Below, piece by piece: positions 51,494 to 61,241 of a DNA stretch of 64,000 bases. This DNA comes from Mycetocola manganoxydans (GTDB lineage Bacteria > Actinomycetota > Actinomycetes > Actinomycetales > Microbacteriaceae): the NCBI RefSeq assembly GCF_003667545.1, contig NZ_RCUV01000005.1, positions 186,001 through 250,000 of the forward strand, given 5' to 3'. How positions within the stretch are numbered: the stretch's first letter is position 1; each line of letters opens with the position of its first letter. The notes under the pieces were generated by a model that worked only from the letters and a program-made list of their open reading frames with translations, had not been told where the DNA came from and ran no database searches. The position numbers and the translations under genes were made by a program.

Positions 51494-52177
51494 CTAGTTC
51501 CCGGCGAAAGCCCCGTGCGCGTGACCGGATGCCGCTGCCTCGCGCAGCGCACTGATCCGGAGTTCGGGGTTGTCAGACCCGAACACGCTCGAGCCGGCGA
51601 CGAAGGTGTCTGCTCCGGCTTCTGCCGCGATGCTGATGGTGTCTTCATTGATGCCGCCATCGACCTGGAGCCAGACATCTCCCCCGGTCCTCGACAGCGT
51701 CTGGCGAAGTGAGGTGAGCTTCGGCATCGTCTCCGACATGAACGATTGCCCACCGAAACCGGGTTCGACGGTCATCACGAGAACCTGGTCGAACTCGGCG
51801 AGAAGGTCGAGATACGGTTCCACGGGGGTGCCCGGTTTGAGGGCGATGCCGGCTCGTGAGCCGATCTGCCGCAGCCTTCGCGCGAGTGCGACCGGTTCCG
51901 CCGTCGCCTCCGCGTGGAAGGTGACACTGTAAGCGCCCAGTTCGGCGTACCCGGGAGCCCAGCGGTCGGGGTCGTCGATCATCAGGTGAACGTCGAGCGG
52001 CAGGGAAGAAACCTGCTGGATCCGATCGACCATTTGCGGGCCGAACGTCAGGTTCGGTACGAAGTGGTTGTCCATCACGTCGACGTGGACGAGGTCCGCG
52101 GTGCCGATCCGGCCGAGGTCTCGCTCCATGTTGACGAAATCGGCGGCCAGGATGCTCGGGGAGATTCGGATCGACAT
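51494..52177 (-). CDS. rpe: ribulose-phosphate 3-epimerase
   Basis: Interconverts ribulose 5-phosphate and xylulose 5-phosphate. The 227-residue barrel has the metal ligands His31 and Asp33 in [14 protein letters not shown], His64 in DVHLMIDDP and the VDGGINEDT aspartate, plus [10 protein letters not shown]. It lies between rsmB and hisE and links the pentose phosphate pathway to the histidine genes. Confidence 0.97.
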   Translation of the reverse strand: MSIRISPSILAADFVNMERDLGRIGTADLVHVDVMDNHFVPNLTFGPQMVDRIQQVSSLPLDVHLMIDDPDRWAPGYAELGAYSVTFHAEATAEPVALARRLRQIGSRAGIALKPGTPVEPYLDLLAEFDQVLVMTVEPGFGGQSFMSETMPKLTSLRQTLSRTGGDVWLQVDGGINEDTISIAAEAGADTFVAGSSVFGSDNPELRISALREAAASGHAHGAFAGN

Positions 52178-52186
52178 CCGTTCAGC

Positions 52187-53608
52187 CTAACGAATCGCCG
52201 ACGGCGATTTGGCGATGAGGGCGATGAACATGGCGTCGGTTCCGTGCCGGTGAGGCCACAGTTGCACCGTGGTCCCGGCGGCGCCGTCGGCTGTCGGTGC
52301 TTCAGGGAGGTCGAGGGGTTCGGAGACGATCGACTGCAGCACGCTCGCGGTGTCGAGCAGTTCCGCGGTGTCGCCCAGCCGACGGAGCGCATCAGCGACA
52401 ACACCGCGGGTTTCTGCGACGTGGGGCGAACAGGTCACATAGGCGACGACTCCCCCTGGCTTCAGCGCTTCGAAGGCCGAGAGGAGCAGCTTCTGCTGGA
52501 GAATGGTGAGGTCGGCGACGTCTTTCGTTGTTTTCCGCCAGCGGGCTTCTGGACGCCTGCGGAGGGCGCCGAGTCCGGTGCAGGGAGCGTCGACGAGGAT
52601 CCTGTCCCACGCTTCTGGCTGGAGGTCTCCGATGTCGGTTCCGTCGAGTTCGGTCACGCGGATGTCGCCGGGGACGGGCGCGACCGCTCGGCGCACCAGT
52701 TGTGCCCGGGCCGGGACGATCTCGTTTGCGGTGACCAGCGCACCGGCCAGGGCGGCTTCGGCGCCGAGCATGGCGGTCTTCCCGCCCGGGCCGGCGCAGA
52801 GGTCGAGCCAGCGCTCCCCTGCCTCGACGGGCCGTGCCCTGCTGAGAGCCAGGGCAGCGAGCTGGGAGCCCTCATCCTGAACCCTGAGCCGTCCGTTTTC
52901 GTGCCGGATGACGGAATCCGGGTCACCTCCGGCGAGGGTGAAACCGAACGGGGAATAGTGGTTGGCGTCCGCGTCCTCGGGGATGGCGGTGAGGCCGGGC
53001 AGTGCGACGAGGTTGACGCGCGGTGCCTGGTTGTCTGCGGCGAGAAGCGTTTCCAGCTCGTCTGCCCTGCCTTCAGCCGCGAGTGCCTGCCGGAACGCGC
53101 GCAGGATCCACGCCGGATGGGCGGTGTCTGCGGCGAGCCTGTCATCGGCGTTCTTTGCACCGGCGAGCACGCGTTCCCGCCATTCGTCCGGCGTCGACCG
53201 GGAGATGGCCCGGAGGACGCCGTTCGTGAAGCCGACGGCTGAACGGGAACCGACCATGCGCGCGAGGACGACGGATTCGTTCACCGCCGCGTGCTGGGCG
53301 ACACGGGTCGCGAGGAGCTGGTGGGCACCGAGTCGGAGCACGTCGAGGATGGCCGGGTCGATCTCACGGATGTCCCGGCCTGCCGCGAGAGCGATCACGA
53401 GGTCGTAGTAGCCGCGGAGTCTCAGGGTGCCGTAGGTGAGTTCGGTGGCCAGACCGGCGTCAGCGGTGTTGAGCGACGCGCGCGCGATGAGCGTCGGCAG
53501 CAGAAGGTTCGCATAGGCGTCGTCGGTGCTCACCGCCGAGAGGACGTCGTAGGCGATTCGCCTGGCCGGTTGAACGGTCGACGGGGAGCGTGAAGGTGCT
53601 GCGGTCAT
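52187..53608 (-). CDS. rsmB: 16S rRNA (cytosine-5-)-methyltransferase RsmB
   Basis: Methylates C967 (E. coli numbering) of 16S rRNA. The ATG at 53608 gives 473 residues. The N-terminal NusB-like domain spans about 10-140, followed by the SAM domain: LCAGPGGKTAMLGAEA near 290, VDAPCTGLGALRRRPEARW near 355 and the catalytic TCSPHVAETRG near 405. It lies 7 bases after fmt. Confidence 0.95.
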   Translation of the reverse strand: MTAAPSRSPSTVQPARRIAYDVLSAVSTDDAYANLLLPTLIARASLNTADAGLATELTYGTLRLRGYYDLVIALAAGRDIREIDPAILDVLRLGAHQLLATRVAQHAAVNESVVLARMVGSRSAVGFTNGVLRAISRSTPDEWRERVLAGAKNADDRLAADTAHPAWILRAFRQALAAEGRADELETLLAADNQAPRVNLVALPGLTAIPEDADANHYSPFGFTLAGGDPDSVIRHENGRLRVQDEGSQLAALALSRARPVEAGERWLDLCAGPGGKTAMLGAEAALAGALVTANEIVPARAQLVRRAVAPVPGDIRVTELDGTDIGDLQPEAWDRILVDAPCTGLGALRRRPEARWRKTTKDVADLTILQQKLLLSAFEALKPGGVVAYVTCSPHVAETRGVVADALRRLGDTAELLDTASVLQSIVSEPLDLPEAPTADGAAGTTVQLWPHRHGTDAMFIALIAKSPSAIR

Positions 53609-53615
53609 GAGAAAC

Positions 53616-54533
53616 CTACTCTGCCCGGATGGGCTGGTCGTGATGAAGTCCCCGCCACCAGTCGGATGCCGCCATCGCCGGTTTTCCCGACGGCTGGACC
53701 CGGACGAGCTCGAGCGCGGTCGTGCCTGTGCCGATGAGGACGAGCCCGTCGACGCGGTCGAGCACGCCGGAGGGAAGAGTATGCCCGGCGGCGGGTCGAG
53801 CCTCGAGGATTTTGAAACGGGTGCCGGCGATGCTCGTGTGGGCGCCGGGTTCTGGAGTGACCCCGCGGAACCGGTTGTAGACCTGTTCCGCCGGGTCCCG
53901 CCAGTCCAGGCGACCATCCTCGATGGTCAGCTTCGGGGCGAGGGTGACCGTCCCATGCTGGCCTACCGCTCGCGCGGTACCGTCGTCGATGTCGTCGACG
54001 ATTCCCGCGAGGAAGCCGGCCCCGATCGTTGACAGTTCGGCGAGGAGTGTTCCTGCCGTGGCGTTCGGCTCGATCGGGTGCTCGAGCACGCCGAACACGT
54101 CACCGGCGTCGAGCTCACGGACGAGCTGGAAGACACTCGCGCCTGCGACCGTGTCGCCGGCGATGAGGGCGTGCTGCACCGGCGCAGCGCCGCGCCACTC
54201 GGGAAGCCGGGAGAAGTGCAGATTGGTCCAGCCGTACCTCGGAGCAGAGAGCAGAGGCTCCCGCAGCAGTCCGCCGTATGCGACGATCACGCCGAGGTCG
54301 GCCTCGAGCTCGGTGATCGCCTGGACGATCTCCGGGGTCAGGCGGTTGGCTTTGATGACCGGGATTCCCGCCCTCTCGGCGGCCAGCGCGACGGGTGAGG
54401 GGGTGAGTATGCGTTTGCGCCCGAGAGGGGCATCCTCCCGGGTCAGGACGGCAACGACGTCGTGCCTTCCCGCCAGGAGCAGATCGAGACTGGGTACGGC
54501 CACGTCGGGGGTACCGGCGAAAAGAAGCTTCAT
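53616..54533 (-). CDS. fmt: methionyl-tRNA formyltransferase
   Basis: Formylates the initiator methionyl-tRNA using 10-formyltetrahydrofolate. In 305 residues the catalytic block NLHFSRLPEWRGAAPVQ begins at Asn104 and includes His106; the ELDAGDVFG segment carries the catalytic Asp. The C-terminal OB-like domain is present. It sits 28 bases after priA. Confidence 0.97.
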   Translation of the reverse strand: MKLLFAGTPDVAVPSLDLLLAGRHDVVAVLTREDAPLGRKRILTPSPVALAAERAGIPVIKANRLTPEIVQAITELEADLGVIVAYGGLLREPLLSAPRYGWTNLHFSRLPEWRGAAPVQHALIAGDTVAGASVFQLVRELDAGDVFGVLEHPIEPNATAGTLLAELSTIGAGFLAGIVDDIDDGTARAVGQHGTVTLAPKLTIEDGRLDWRDPAEQVYNRFRGVTPEPGAHTSIAGTRFKILEARPAAGHTLPSGVLDRVDGLVLIGTGTTALELVRVQPSGKPAMAASDWWRGLHHDQPIRAE

Positions 54534-54561
54534 GCGAATTCGAGTCGGGAAAGAGCGGCGG

Positions 54562-56574
54562 TCATGACAGGATCTCCGGGTCGTCGAAGCGGACTTTCAG
54601 TGTAGGTGGCGGCCGGTAGCCCGCCTTGCCCGGTGGGGCCTTGCGGCGTTTCGTCGCGTTGCGGATCACCGCTCCCCGCAGCAACCGGGCTGCGTTCCCG
54701 GCGTGGGCGTAGTCGATCCGGAGAATCGCCCTGACGCCCTCCTCGGCCGGTGTCGGACCGAGGATGTTCGCCCCCGGCAGGTCGCGAACCTCGGCGATGG
54801 CATCAGCAACGGCTGTGGCATCGCCGAAGACGGATGCCGCTCGGACGGCGGGCGGGAACCGCAGCGCGCGGCGGTCGAGCAGTTCGGCTGAGGCGAACGC
54901 CTGCTGGGTCCAGGTGGCGAGGGCGCGTGCAAGGTCCCCGGTGACGCCGGTGAGTACCACGGGAGCGCCCCGGCGGGCGAGAGCTGCGGCATTCGACCAC
55001 CAGCGCAGGCAGTCTTCGCCGATCCGGAGATGTTCGGCAGCGAGCATCCTGTCGCCGTCGAGGAGGAGAACGGCGGCGTAGCCACCGGCCGCGATCGGCT
55101 CGGCTCCCCGTGTTGCGATGACGAGGGCCGGTCGCGCGTCGACCGCGGTGACCTGTCGTTCACCGTCCGCGATGATCACCGGGACGCCGGGGAACGCCCG
55201 GCCGAGCTCTTCCGCCGTTCGGCCGGTTCCCCGGGTCACCAGGCGTAAGTTTGTTCCCTCACACGTGGGGCAGGCCCAGCCCGCGGCGATCGCACCGCAC
55301 AGGGTGCACGACGGTGCGGCGCCTGCGCGGGCGATGCCCAGAGGGCCGGCGCACACGGTGCACCTCGCGGCAGACGAACAGGTGGCGCACGCGGTCACGG
55401 GAGCGTACCCGGGGCGGGCAACCTGGACGAGGACGGGGCCGGTCGCGATGGCTTCCTTGGCCTGGCGCCACGCCATCGAGGGGATCCGGGCTGTCGCTGC
55501 CTGGTCGTCGTGGTCGGCTGTCGCGGTGACGAGGACCCGGGGGCTCGTGGCGCGCTCCGGACCGATCGCGGTGACCCAGCCGATGTCGACGAGTCGCTGG
55601 ACGTCCACGCTTCGGGTGTGCCCGGCCAGAACGAGTGCTGCCCCCGACTGCTCCTGCCGAATGAGTGCGGCGTCGCGGGCGTGCACGTACGGGGTGAGTG
55701 GCTCCGAATACAGTGGGTCGCCGTCATCGAACACGACGATCAGGCCGAGCCTGGACGCGGGAGCGTACACGGCTGACCGGTTGCCGACGATGACGCGCGG
55801 GATCTCGCTGAGGCAGTCGAGAAAACCGCGGTAGCGCTCAGCATTGGGCTGGGATGCGTCCACACGCGTGATCCTGTCGGCGGGGAGGAAACCGGAGAGG
55901 GCAGCGAGCATCTGGTCGACGTCACGATAGGTCGGGACGACGATGATCGCGCTCTCCCCCGCAGCTACCGTTCGAGCCGCCATCTGCGCGAGGGAGAGCG
56001 CCCAGGCGCCCACCCAGCTGTCGCCATCGACCTGGACGACGGCGGGGATGGCGTCGACGGCGAGTCGTTCGTGCGCGGCGATGCGTTGGGCGAGGTCGCC
56101 CGCATAGCCGGTGATGCCGGGCGAATCGACCGGGTCGGGCCGAACCGGAGTCGATTGAGCCGCCTGCCACGCCTTCTCGACGCGCACCTGTCTTCCGGGG
56201 ATCGCGAGGCGGAGGATGTCGGATGCTCCGCCGGCGGCGCGATCCGCAGCCCGCCGTGCAAGAGCCCATACCTCCGGAGTGAGCACGGGCACCGGCGAGA
56301 CGACCGAGTCGAGTGGGCTCAGCTCCCCCTCGAACCCGTCGGCCTCGTCGACGGTCTCCACGATGTAGCCACGGGCGACCCGCCCGGCGGACCGGAGTGG
56401 AACGGTCACCCGAACGCCAGGTGTGGCGGAGTCGGCGAGTTCGGGTGGGATCCGGTAATCGAAAAGGTGATCGAGCTGCGGCAGCGGCGAATCGAGCACC
56501 ACGCGCGCCGTTGTCGCGCGCCGCGCGCCCGGACCGGCCTGTGCGGCCTGGTCCGGAACGACGCCATCGGTCAT
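54562..56574 (-). CDS. priA: PriA, replication restart protein without helicase motifs
   Basis: The ATG at 56574 gives 670 residues. The N-terminal DNA-binding domain (about 20-125: VVLDSPLPQLDHLFDY, VRVTVPL) and the eight-cysteine zinc region (Cys396, 399, 405, 408, 423, 426, 435, 438) are intact. The helicase core is degenerate: the Walker A site GSGKT is absent (the segment near 183-200 reads DGDSWVGAWALSLAQMAA) and the DEEH box is FDDGD near 282-286. This is the usual state of actinobacterial PriA, which is thought to lack helicase activity. It lies 17 bases after metK. Confidence 0.92.
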   Translation of the reverse strand: MTDGVVPDQAAQAGPGARRATTARVVLDSPLPQLDHLFDYRIPPELADSATPGVRVTVPLRSAGRVARGYIVETVDEADGFEGELSPLDSVVSPVPVLTPEVWALARRAADRAAGGASDILRLAIPGRQVRVEKAWQAAQSTPVRPDPVDSPGITGYAGDLAQRIAAHERLAVDAIPAVVQVDGDSWVGAWALSLAQMAARTVAAGESAIIVVPTYRDVDQMLAALSGFLPADRITRVDASQPNAERYRGFLDCLSEIPRVIVGNRSAVYAPASRLGLIVVFDDGDPLYSEPLTPYVHARDAALIRQEQSGAALVLAGHTRSVDVQRLVDIGWVTAIGPERATSPRVLVTATADHDDQAATARIPSMAWRQAKEAIATGPVLVQVARPGYAPVTACATCSSAARCTVCAGPLGIARAGAAPSCTLCGAIAAGWACPTCEGTNLRLVTRGTGRTAEELGRAFPGVPVIIADGERQVTAVDARPALVIATRGAEPIAAGGYAAVLLLDGDRMLAAEHLRIGEDCLRWWSNAAALARRGAPVVLTGVTGDLARALATWTQQAFASAELLDRRALRFPPAVRAASVFGDATAVADAIAEVRDLPGANILGPTPAEEGVRAILRIDYAHAGNAARLLRGAVIRNATKRRKAPPGKAGYRPPPTLKVRFDDPEILS

Positions 56575-56591
56575 GGCCGTGCTCTCACGCT

Positions 56592-57785
56592 TCAGAGTCC
56601 GGCGGCGCTTTGCAGGTCGGCGACCTTGTCGAGCCGCTCCCACGTGAAGTCCGGGAGTTCACGGCCGAAGTGGCCGTACGCCGCCGTCGCTGCGTAGATC
56701 GGGCGTTTGAGGTCGAGGTCGCGAACGATGGCTGCAGGACGGAGGTCGAAGACGTCGCGGATGGCGTCGACGATGGTCTCCTCGGAGACCTTCGCCGTCC
56801 CGAACGTCTCGACGTACAGGCCGACCGGTGCTGCCTTGCCGATGGCATAGGCGATCTGCACCTCGAGCTTGTCAGCGAATCCGGCTGCGACGGCGTTCTT
56901 GGCGACCCAGCGCATGGCGTAGGCGGCAGAACGGTCGACCTTCGAGGGATCCTTGCCGCTGAAGGCACCGCCGCCGTGGCGGGCGGCTCCCCCATAGGTG
57001 TCGATGATGATCTTGCGTCCGGTGAGGCCGGCGTCGCCGGCCGGGCCGCCGATGACGAAGCGGCCGGTGGGGTTGATCAGGAAGTTGACGTCGGAGGTGT
57101 CGAGGTCGACGGAGTCGAGAACGGGACGGATGACGAGCTCACCCACGTCCTTGCGGAGCCGATCGAGGGTGATCCCGTCCTCGTGCTGTGTCGACAGAAC
57201 CACGGTTTCGACGGTTCGCGGAGTGTTTCCGTCGTAACCGATCGTGACCTGGGTCTTGCCGTCCGGGCGCAGGTAGTCGAGTTCCCCAGTCTTGCGGACG
57301 GCGGAGAGACGCTCGGCCAGCCGATGCGCGATCCACCCGGGCACGGGCATGAGTTGCGGCGTCTCGGTGGTGGCGAAGCCGAACATGATGCCCTGGTCAC
57401 CGGCGCCCTGGGAGTCGAGCGCGTCGACGCTCGCCTGCTCGCGGGCTTCGAAGGCGTCGTCGACGCCCTGCGCGATGTCCGGGGACTGCTGGCCGATGGA
57501 GACGGAGACGCCGCAGGATGCGCCGTCGAAGCCGACGTCGGAGTGGTTGTACCCGATCGAGGTGACGAGCTCGCGGATCAGCGCGGGGATCTCGACGTAC
57601 GCCTCGGTCGTGACCTCGCCTGCAACGTGGACGAGTCCGGTGGTCACGAGCGTTTCGACGGCGACACGGCTCTCCGGGTCCTGTTCGAGCATGGCGTCGA
57701 GGATGCTGTCCGAGATCTGGTCACAGACCTTGTCCGGGTGGCCTTCTGTCACGGATTCCGAGGTAAACAGGCGCAGATGCGTCAT
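56592..57785 (-). CDS. metK: S-adenosylmethionine synthase
   Basis: Makes SAM from methionine and ATP. The 397-residue protein starts with [22 protein letters not shown] at 9-30 (in two parts: [25 protein letters not shown]) and has [12 protein letters not shown] near 126 and [19 protein letters not shown] near 272. The ATG has GGAG 5 bases upstream. It follows a 135-base gap after coaBC; I found no SAM riboswitch in that gap. Confidence 0.98.
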   Translation of the reverse strand: MTHLRLFTSESVTEGHPDKVCDQISDSILDAMLEQDPESRVAVETLVTTGLVHVAGEVTTEAYVEIPALIRELVTSIGYNHSDVGFDGASCGVSVSIGQQSPDIAQGVDDAFEAREQASVDALDSQGAGDQGIMFGFATTETPQLMPVPGWIAHRLAERLSAVRKTGELDYLRPDGKTQVTIGYDGNTPRTVETVVLSTQHEDGITLDRLRKDVGELVIRPVLDSVDLDTSDVNFLINPTGRFVIGGPAGDAGLTGRKIIIDTYGGAARHGGGAFSGKDPSKVDRSAAYAMRWVAKNAVAAGFADKLEVQIAYAIGKAAPVGLYVETFGTAKVSEETIVDAIRDVFDLRPAAIVRDLDLKRPIYAATAAYGHFGRELPDFTWERLDKVADLQSAAGL

Positions 57786-57888
57786 ACCAACTCCAAAGGT
57801 ACGGGGCGAAAAACAGGGGTTCGAGAGGGCCGCCCGTGGTCAAGTATCGGTGTCACCACCGACAGGAGACGGCGCGGGAGCCGTGTTC

Positions 57889-57894
57889 ACTATA
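57889..57894 (-). promoter_or_regulatory. candidate -10 element of a metK promoter
   Basis: TATAGT on the minus strand, about 105 bases upstream of metK. No convincing -35 lies at 16-18 bases (AACCGG or GAACCG), so this is a weak call. Confidence 0.3.
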
Positions 57895-57897
57895 TCT

Positions 57898-57915
57898 CCG
57901 GGCCGTCCGGCCCGG
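57898..57915 (-). terminator. GC-rich hairpin just after coaBC
   Basis: CCGGGCC-GTCC-GGCCCGG, 7-bp perfect stem, 5 bases beyond the coaBC stop. There is no U-tract, so it may be a weak terminator or part of the metK control region. Confidence 0.35.
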
Positions 57916-57920
57916 TTCGG

Positions 57921-59141
57921 TCACGAAGCGCGCGCAGGCGCAGTGACAGCATCGAGGATGCGATCGGCGACGGCGAACTTGGTGCCGGATGCTTCGGCCG
58001 TCACGTTTCCGCCGCGTTCGAGCACGAGCACACTGTTCGTGTCGAGCGCGAAGCCCTCCGTCCAGCCCACGCGATTGACCACGAGGAAGTCGCAGCCCTT
58101 GCGTTCGAGCTTCGCCCGGCCGATCGACAGGAGATCGTCGTCACTTCTCGCGGTCTCGGCGGCGAAGCCGACGATGACCTGTCCGTCCCTGGCCGCTGCC
58201 GCCAGGCCGGCGAGGATGTCGGGATTCTTGACGAGGCGGAGGGTGAGCTCATCGCCCACGTCTTCCTTCTTGATCTTCGCGTCCTGCACCTCGGCTGGCC
58301 GATAGTCGGAGACCGCAGCCGCCATGATGACGACGTCGGCCTCCTCAGCGGCATCCGTCACGGCGTCGTGCAGTTCCGCCGCGCTGGGCGCGTCGACGAC
58401 GGTGAGACCGGCGGGAACGGGGACGTCGAGATGGGAGGCGATGAGAGTCACGGTTGCACCGCGTCGAAGCGCGGCGGTCGCGAGGGCGACTCCCTGTTTG
58501 CCGCTCGAGCGGTTGCCGATGAACCGGACGGGATCGAGCGGTTCGCGCGTGCCGCCAGCGGTGATCACGATGCGGGTGCCGGACAGGTCGCCTGGCGTTG
58601 AGGCGGCGGCGTGGGCGGCAAGCGCTGCGTGCGCGATGGCATCCGGCTCTTCCATCCTGCCGGGGCCGGAATCCGCTCCGGTGAGCTGACCGCTCGCAGG
58701 CCCGACAACGGTGACGCCCCGGGAGACCAGGGTGGCGATGTTGGCCTGGGTCGCCGGGTTCTGCCACATCTCGGTGTGCATCGCCGGGGCGATGACGACG
58801 GGCGCTGTGCTGGCGAGGACGGTGTTGCCCAGCAGGTCGTCTGCGAGGCCACCGGCTATTTTGGCGATCGTGTTCGCGGTCGCCGGTGCGATGACGATGA
58901 GGTCGGCGGCCTGACCGATGGCGACGTGGCGGACTTCGGCGACACCTTCATACAGTTCGGTGTGTACCGGGTTGCGTGAGATCGCTTCGAGGGTGGGCCG
59001 GCCGACGAACTTCAGGGCGCCGGCGGTGGCGACCACCTGCACGGAATGCCCCGCGAGAACGAAAGAACGGATGACACCGACCGCTTTGTACGCGGCGATG
59101 CCACCCGTTATGCCGACAACGACATTCAGAGAACCTGTCAT
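57921..59141 (-). CDS. coaBC: CoaBC, phosphopantothenoylcysteine synthase/decarboxylase
   Basis: Two-domain enzyme of coenzyme A synthesis. CoaC (about 1-185) holds the flavin fold GITGGIAAYKA, His72 in the VRHVAI block, APATANT at 85-91 and the HTEMWQNPATQAN segment near 122-134. CoaB (about 190-406) holds VITAGGTREPLDPVR, NRSSGKQG and VGFAAET. The flap that in E. coli reads ACGD-GPGRM reads TGADSGPGRM here, so the flap cysteine is replaced by glycine. It lies 15 bases after rpoZ. Confidence 0.96.
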   Translation of the reverse strand: MTGSLNVVVGITGGIAAYKAVGVIRSFVLAGHSVQVVATAGALKFVGRPTLEAISRNPVHTELYEGVAEVRHVAIGQAADLIVIAPATANTIAKIAGGLADDLLGNTVLASTAPVVIAPAMHTEMWQNPATQANIATLVSRGVTVVGPASGQLTGADSGPGRMEEPDAIAHAALAAHAAASTPGDLSGTRIVITAGGTREPLDPVRFIGNRSSGKQGVALATAALRRGATVTLIASHLDVPVPAGLTVVDAPSAAELHDAVTDAAEEADVVIMAAAVSDYRPAEVQDAKIKKEDVGDELTLRLVKNPDILAGLAAAARDGQVIVGFAAETARSDDDLLSIGRAKLERKGCDFLVVNRVGWTEGFALDTNSVLVLERGGNVTAEASGTKFAVADRILDAVTAPARAS

Positions 59142-59156
59142 CGGGGAGGTGCTGTG

Positions 59157-59414
59157 TTACTCGACGATGGGACGCAGGACGAGCTTGTCCTCGTTGATTT
59201 CGTGGAGTGCGACGGAGAGCGGCTTGTCCTCGACGTGAGAGTCGACCAGCGGGCCCACGTTGTCGAAGAGGCTTCCCTCGTGCAGATCGGAGTAGTAGTC
59301 GTTGATCTGGCGCGCGCGCTTGGAGGCGAAGATCACCAGGGCGTACTTGGAGTCGACCTTGGAAAGCAGGTCGTCGATGGGCGGGTCAATGATTCCCTTG
59401 GGCTTCTCAGCCAT
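59157..59414 (-). CDS. rpoZ: RNA polymerase omega subunit
   Basis: Small core-polymerase subunit that helps assembly of beta prime. The 85-residue protein has the family core [25 protein letters not shown] (seen as [20 protein letters not shown] at 16-35) and a C-terminal [13 protein letters not shown]. It lies 62 bases after gmk, in the conserved gmk-rpoZ-coaBC-metK order. Confidence 0.96.
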   Translation of the reverse strand: MAEKPKGIIDPPIDDLLSKVDSKYALVIFASKRARQINDYYSDLHEGSLFDNVGPLVDSHVEDKPLSVALHEINEDKLVLRPIVE

Positions 59415-59476
59415 ACTGAAGTCACACTCCTCGTGTGTTGCGGATTGGAGAATAGAGGTCTGTTTGCGGCCGCTGG

Positions 59477-60406
59477 TTACACCGGAACGGCGTCGGACGG
59501 GCCACGAGTCTGCATCAAGTCTACGACCTCCCGGGCTGCTTCAGCCACGGAGCCGTTAACGACCCGGTAATCGAACTCATTCTGGGCCGCCAATTCGAGC
59601 TTTGCGGTGCGCAGGCGCCGCTCGCGCTCCTCCTCGTCTTCGGTCCCCCGCCCGACGAGCCGGCGGACGAGTTCGTCCCAGGTCGGCGGCAGCAGGAACA
59701 CGAGAGTCGCCTCGGGCATGACCTGACGCACCTGGCGGGCGCCCTGGATGTCGATCTCGAGAAGAACGCTGTGTCCACGACGGAGGGCCTCGTCGATCGG
59801 TTTGCGCGGCGTTCCGTAACGGTAGGCGTTATGAACGGTGGCGTACTCGAGCAGTTCGTTCGCATCGACGAGCCGGTCGAATTCGGCGTCGTCGACGAAG
59901 AAATAGTTCACACCTTCGACTTCACCCGGTCGCGGCCGACGGGTGGTTGCGGAAACCGAGAGCAGAACGTCCGGGTAGTTCTCCCGGATGTAGGTGGCGA
60001 CGGTCCCCTTGCCGACGGCCGTGGGACCGGCAAGCACAACGAGCCTGCTCTTGCGCCTGCCTCGGTTGCGTGCCTCTCGCTCGATGATGAAGCTCCGCAG
60101 CCGCACACGCTGGTTGTGGCCGAGTCCTCCGATGCGCTTCGCCGGAGAAATGCCGAGGTCTTCGAGGATCCGGGTGAGCTTGGTTCGCCCGATCGCCGGC
60201 ACGCTGAGCAGGAAATCGGTGACCCGCATCCTGCCTGCGACGCCGTCGGGGTGGTCGAGTCCGTCATCGAGAACGGACAGCGCTGTCGCTTCTCCGGCGG
60301 CGATGGCGTTCTTCAGCGCTGCTCGTGCGCGGCGGGCTTCGACGGCGGCACGGGATGCGGCGACGCGGTCGACCTCTGGGGGTGTGCGGTCGGTTGGTTC
60401 AGGCAC
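59477..60406 (-). CDS. gmk: mIHF-guanylate kinase fusion protein
   Basis: One 309-residue protein with two domains. Residues about 12-108 match the actinobacterial integration host factor m[16 protein letters not shown] at 23-35, [19 protein letters not shown] at 59-77, and the DNA-binding [16 protein letters not shown] at 85-100. Residues 120-309 are a complete guanylate kinase: P-loop GPTAVGKGT (127-135), GMP site [11 protein letters not shown] (152-162), [12 protein letters not shown] near 215-226. GMK converts GMP to GDP. In mycobacteria mihF and gmk are adjacent separate genes. There is no stop, frameshift or good internal start between the domains. The start GTG overlaps the pyrF stop by 8 bases. 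Confidence 0.95.
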   Translation of the reverse strand: MPEPTDRTPPEVDRVAASRAAVEARRARAALKNAIAAGEATALSVLDDGLDHPDGVAGRMRVTDFLLSVPAIGRTKLTRILEDLGISPAKRIGGLGHNQRVRLRSFIIEREARNRGRRKSRLVVLAGPTAVGKGTVATYIRENYPDVLLSVSATTRRPRPGEVEGVNYFFVDDAEFDRLVDANELLEYATVHNAYRYGTPRKPIDEALRRGHSVLLEIDIQGARQVRQVMPEATLVFLLPPTWDELVRRLVGRGTEDEEERERRLRTAKLELAAQNEFDYRVVNGSVAEAAREVVDLMQTRGPSDAVPV

Positions 60407-61237
60407 TGGCCCGTCTCACTTCTTCTGCTCGGGCGGTGATGGCCTGGCGGATGCCGTCCGGCCCTGTGGCGAGGATCGCACGCGATTCGGAGACGATGAC
60501 GCCGTCGGCGAGATCCCCGTAGATTCGAGCGAGGTCGTCGATGGACGCTCCCTGGTGGCCGAAACCGGGTGCAAGGACCGGAGGCGCGGGAACGGGGACG
60601 GGACCGAGCCCGAATCCGTCGAGGTCGAGCGTGGCCCCGAGAACGACACCGACGCTCCCGAGCGGGCCGTCCGCGTGCGCTTTGTTCCACGTGGTCACGT
60701 CGTCGAGAATACTCCGCGAGAGGGTCGCGCCGGAGGCCAATTTTGCCTGCTGACCGGCGACACCTTCAGGATTGGATGTGGCAGCAAGGACGAAGATTCC
60801 TTTCCCGGTGCGGTGAGCGAGTTCCATCGGTCCGCTCAGGGCTCCGACGCCCTGGAACGGATTGAGGGTGACGGCATCGGATTCGAGTGGTGAGCCCTCC
60901 GCGAGCCACGTCTCGCCGTACGCGTCGACGCTCGAGCCGACGTCTCCCCGCTTCGCGTCGGCGATGACGAGGATTCCCGCATCGCGGGCGGAACGGATCA
61001 CTGTTTCAAGCGCCTCGAATCCGCGGGATCCGAAGCGTTCGAAGAACGCGACCTGTGGTTTGACGATCCCTGCCTGTCCTGCCGCAGCGTCGACGACGCG
61101 GAGACCGAACTCGCGGGTGCCGGCGGCGGTGTCGTCGAGCCCCCACTCGCTCAGCAGCCACGAGTGGGGGTCGATGCCGACGCACAGCCGGCCGGGGCCA
61201 GCGAAGACCCCGGCCAGACGGTCGGCGAAGCTGGCGG

Positions 61238-61241
<4 letters not shown>
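60399..61241 (-). CDS. pyrF: orotidine 5'-phosphate decarboxylase (type 2)
   Basis: Last step of UMP synthesis. The 280-residue protein is of the longer mycobacterial type, with the catalytic Asp95-Ala-Lys97-Arg-Gly-Asp100 motif [16 protein letters not shown] near 21 and [10 protein letters not shown] near 222. The ATG overlaps the carB stop (ATGA), and its end overlaps gmk by 8 bases, so three nucleotide genes are coupled. Confidence 0.97.

Noticed and set aside
57786-57920. Possible SAM riboswitch in front of metK
   Set aside because: The 135-base region was read on the minus strand for SAM-I and related core sequences; only a GC-rich hairpin and a TATAGT box were seen, with no matching junction motifs.
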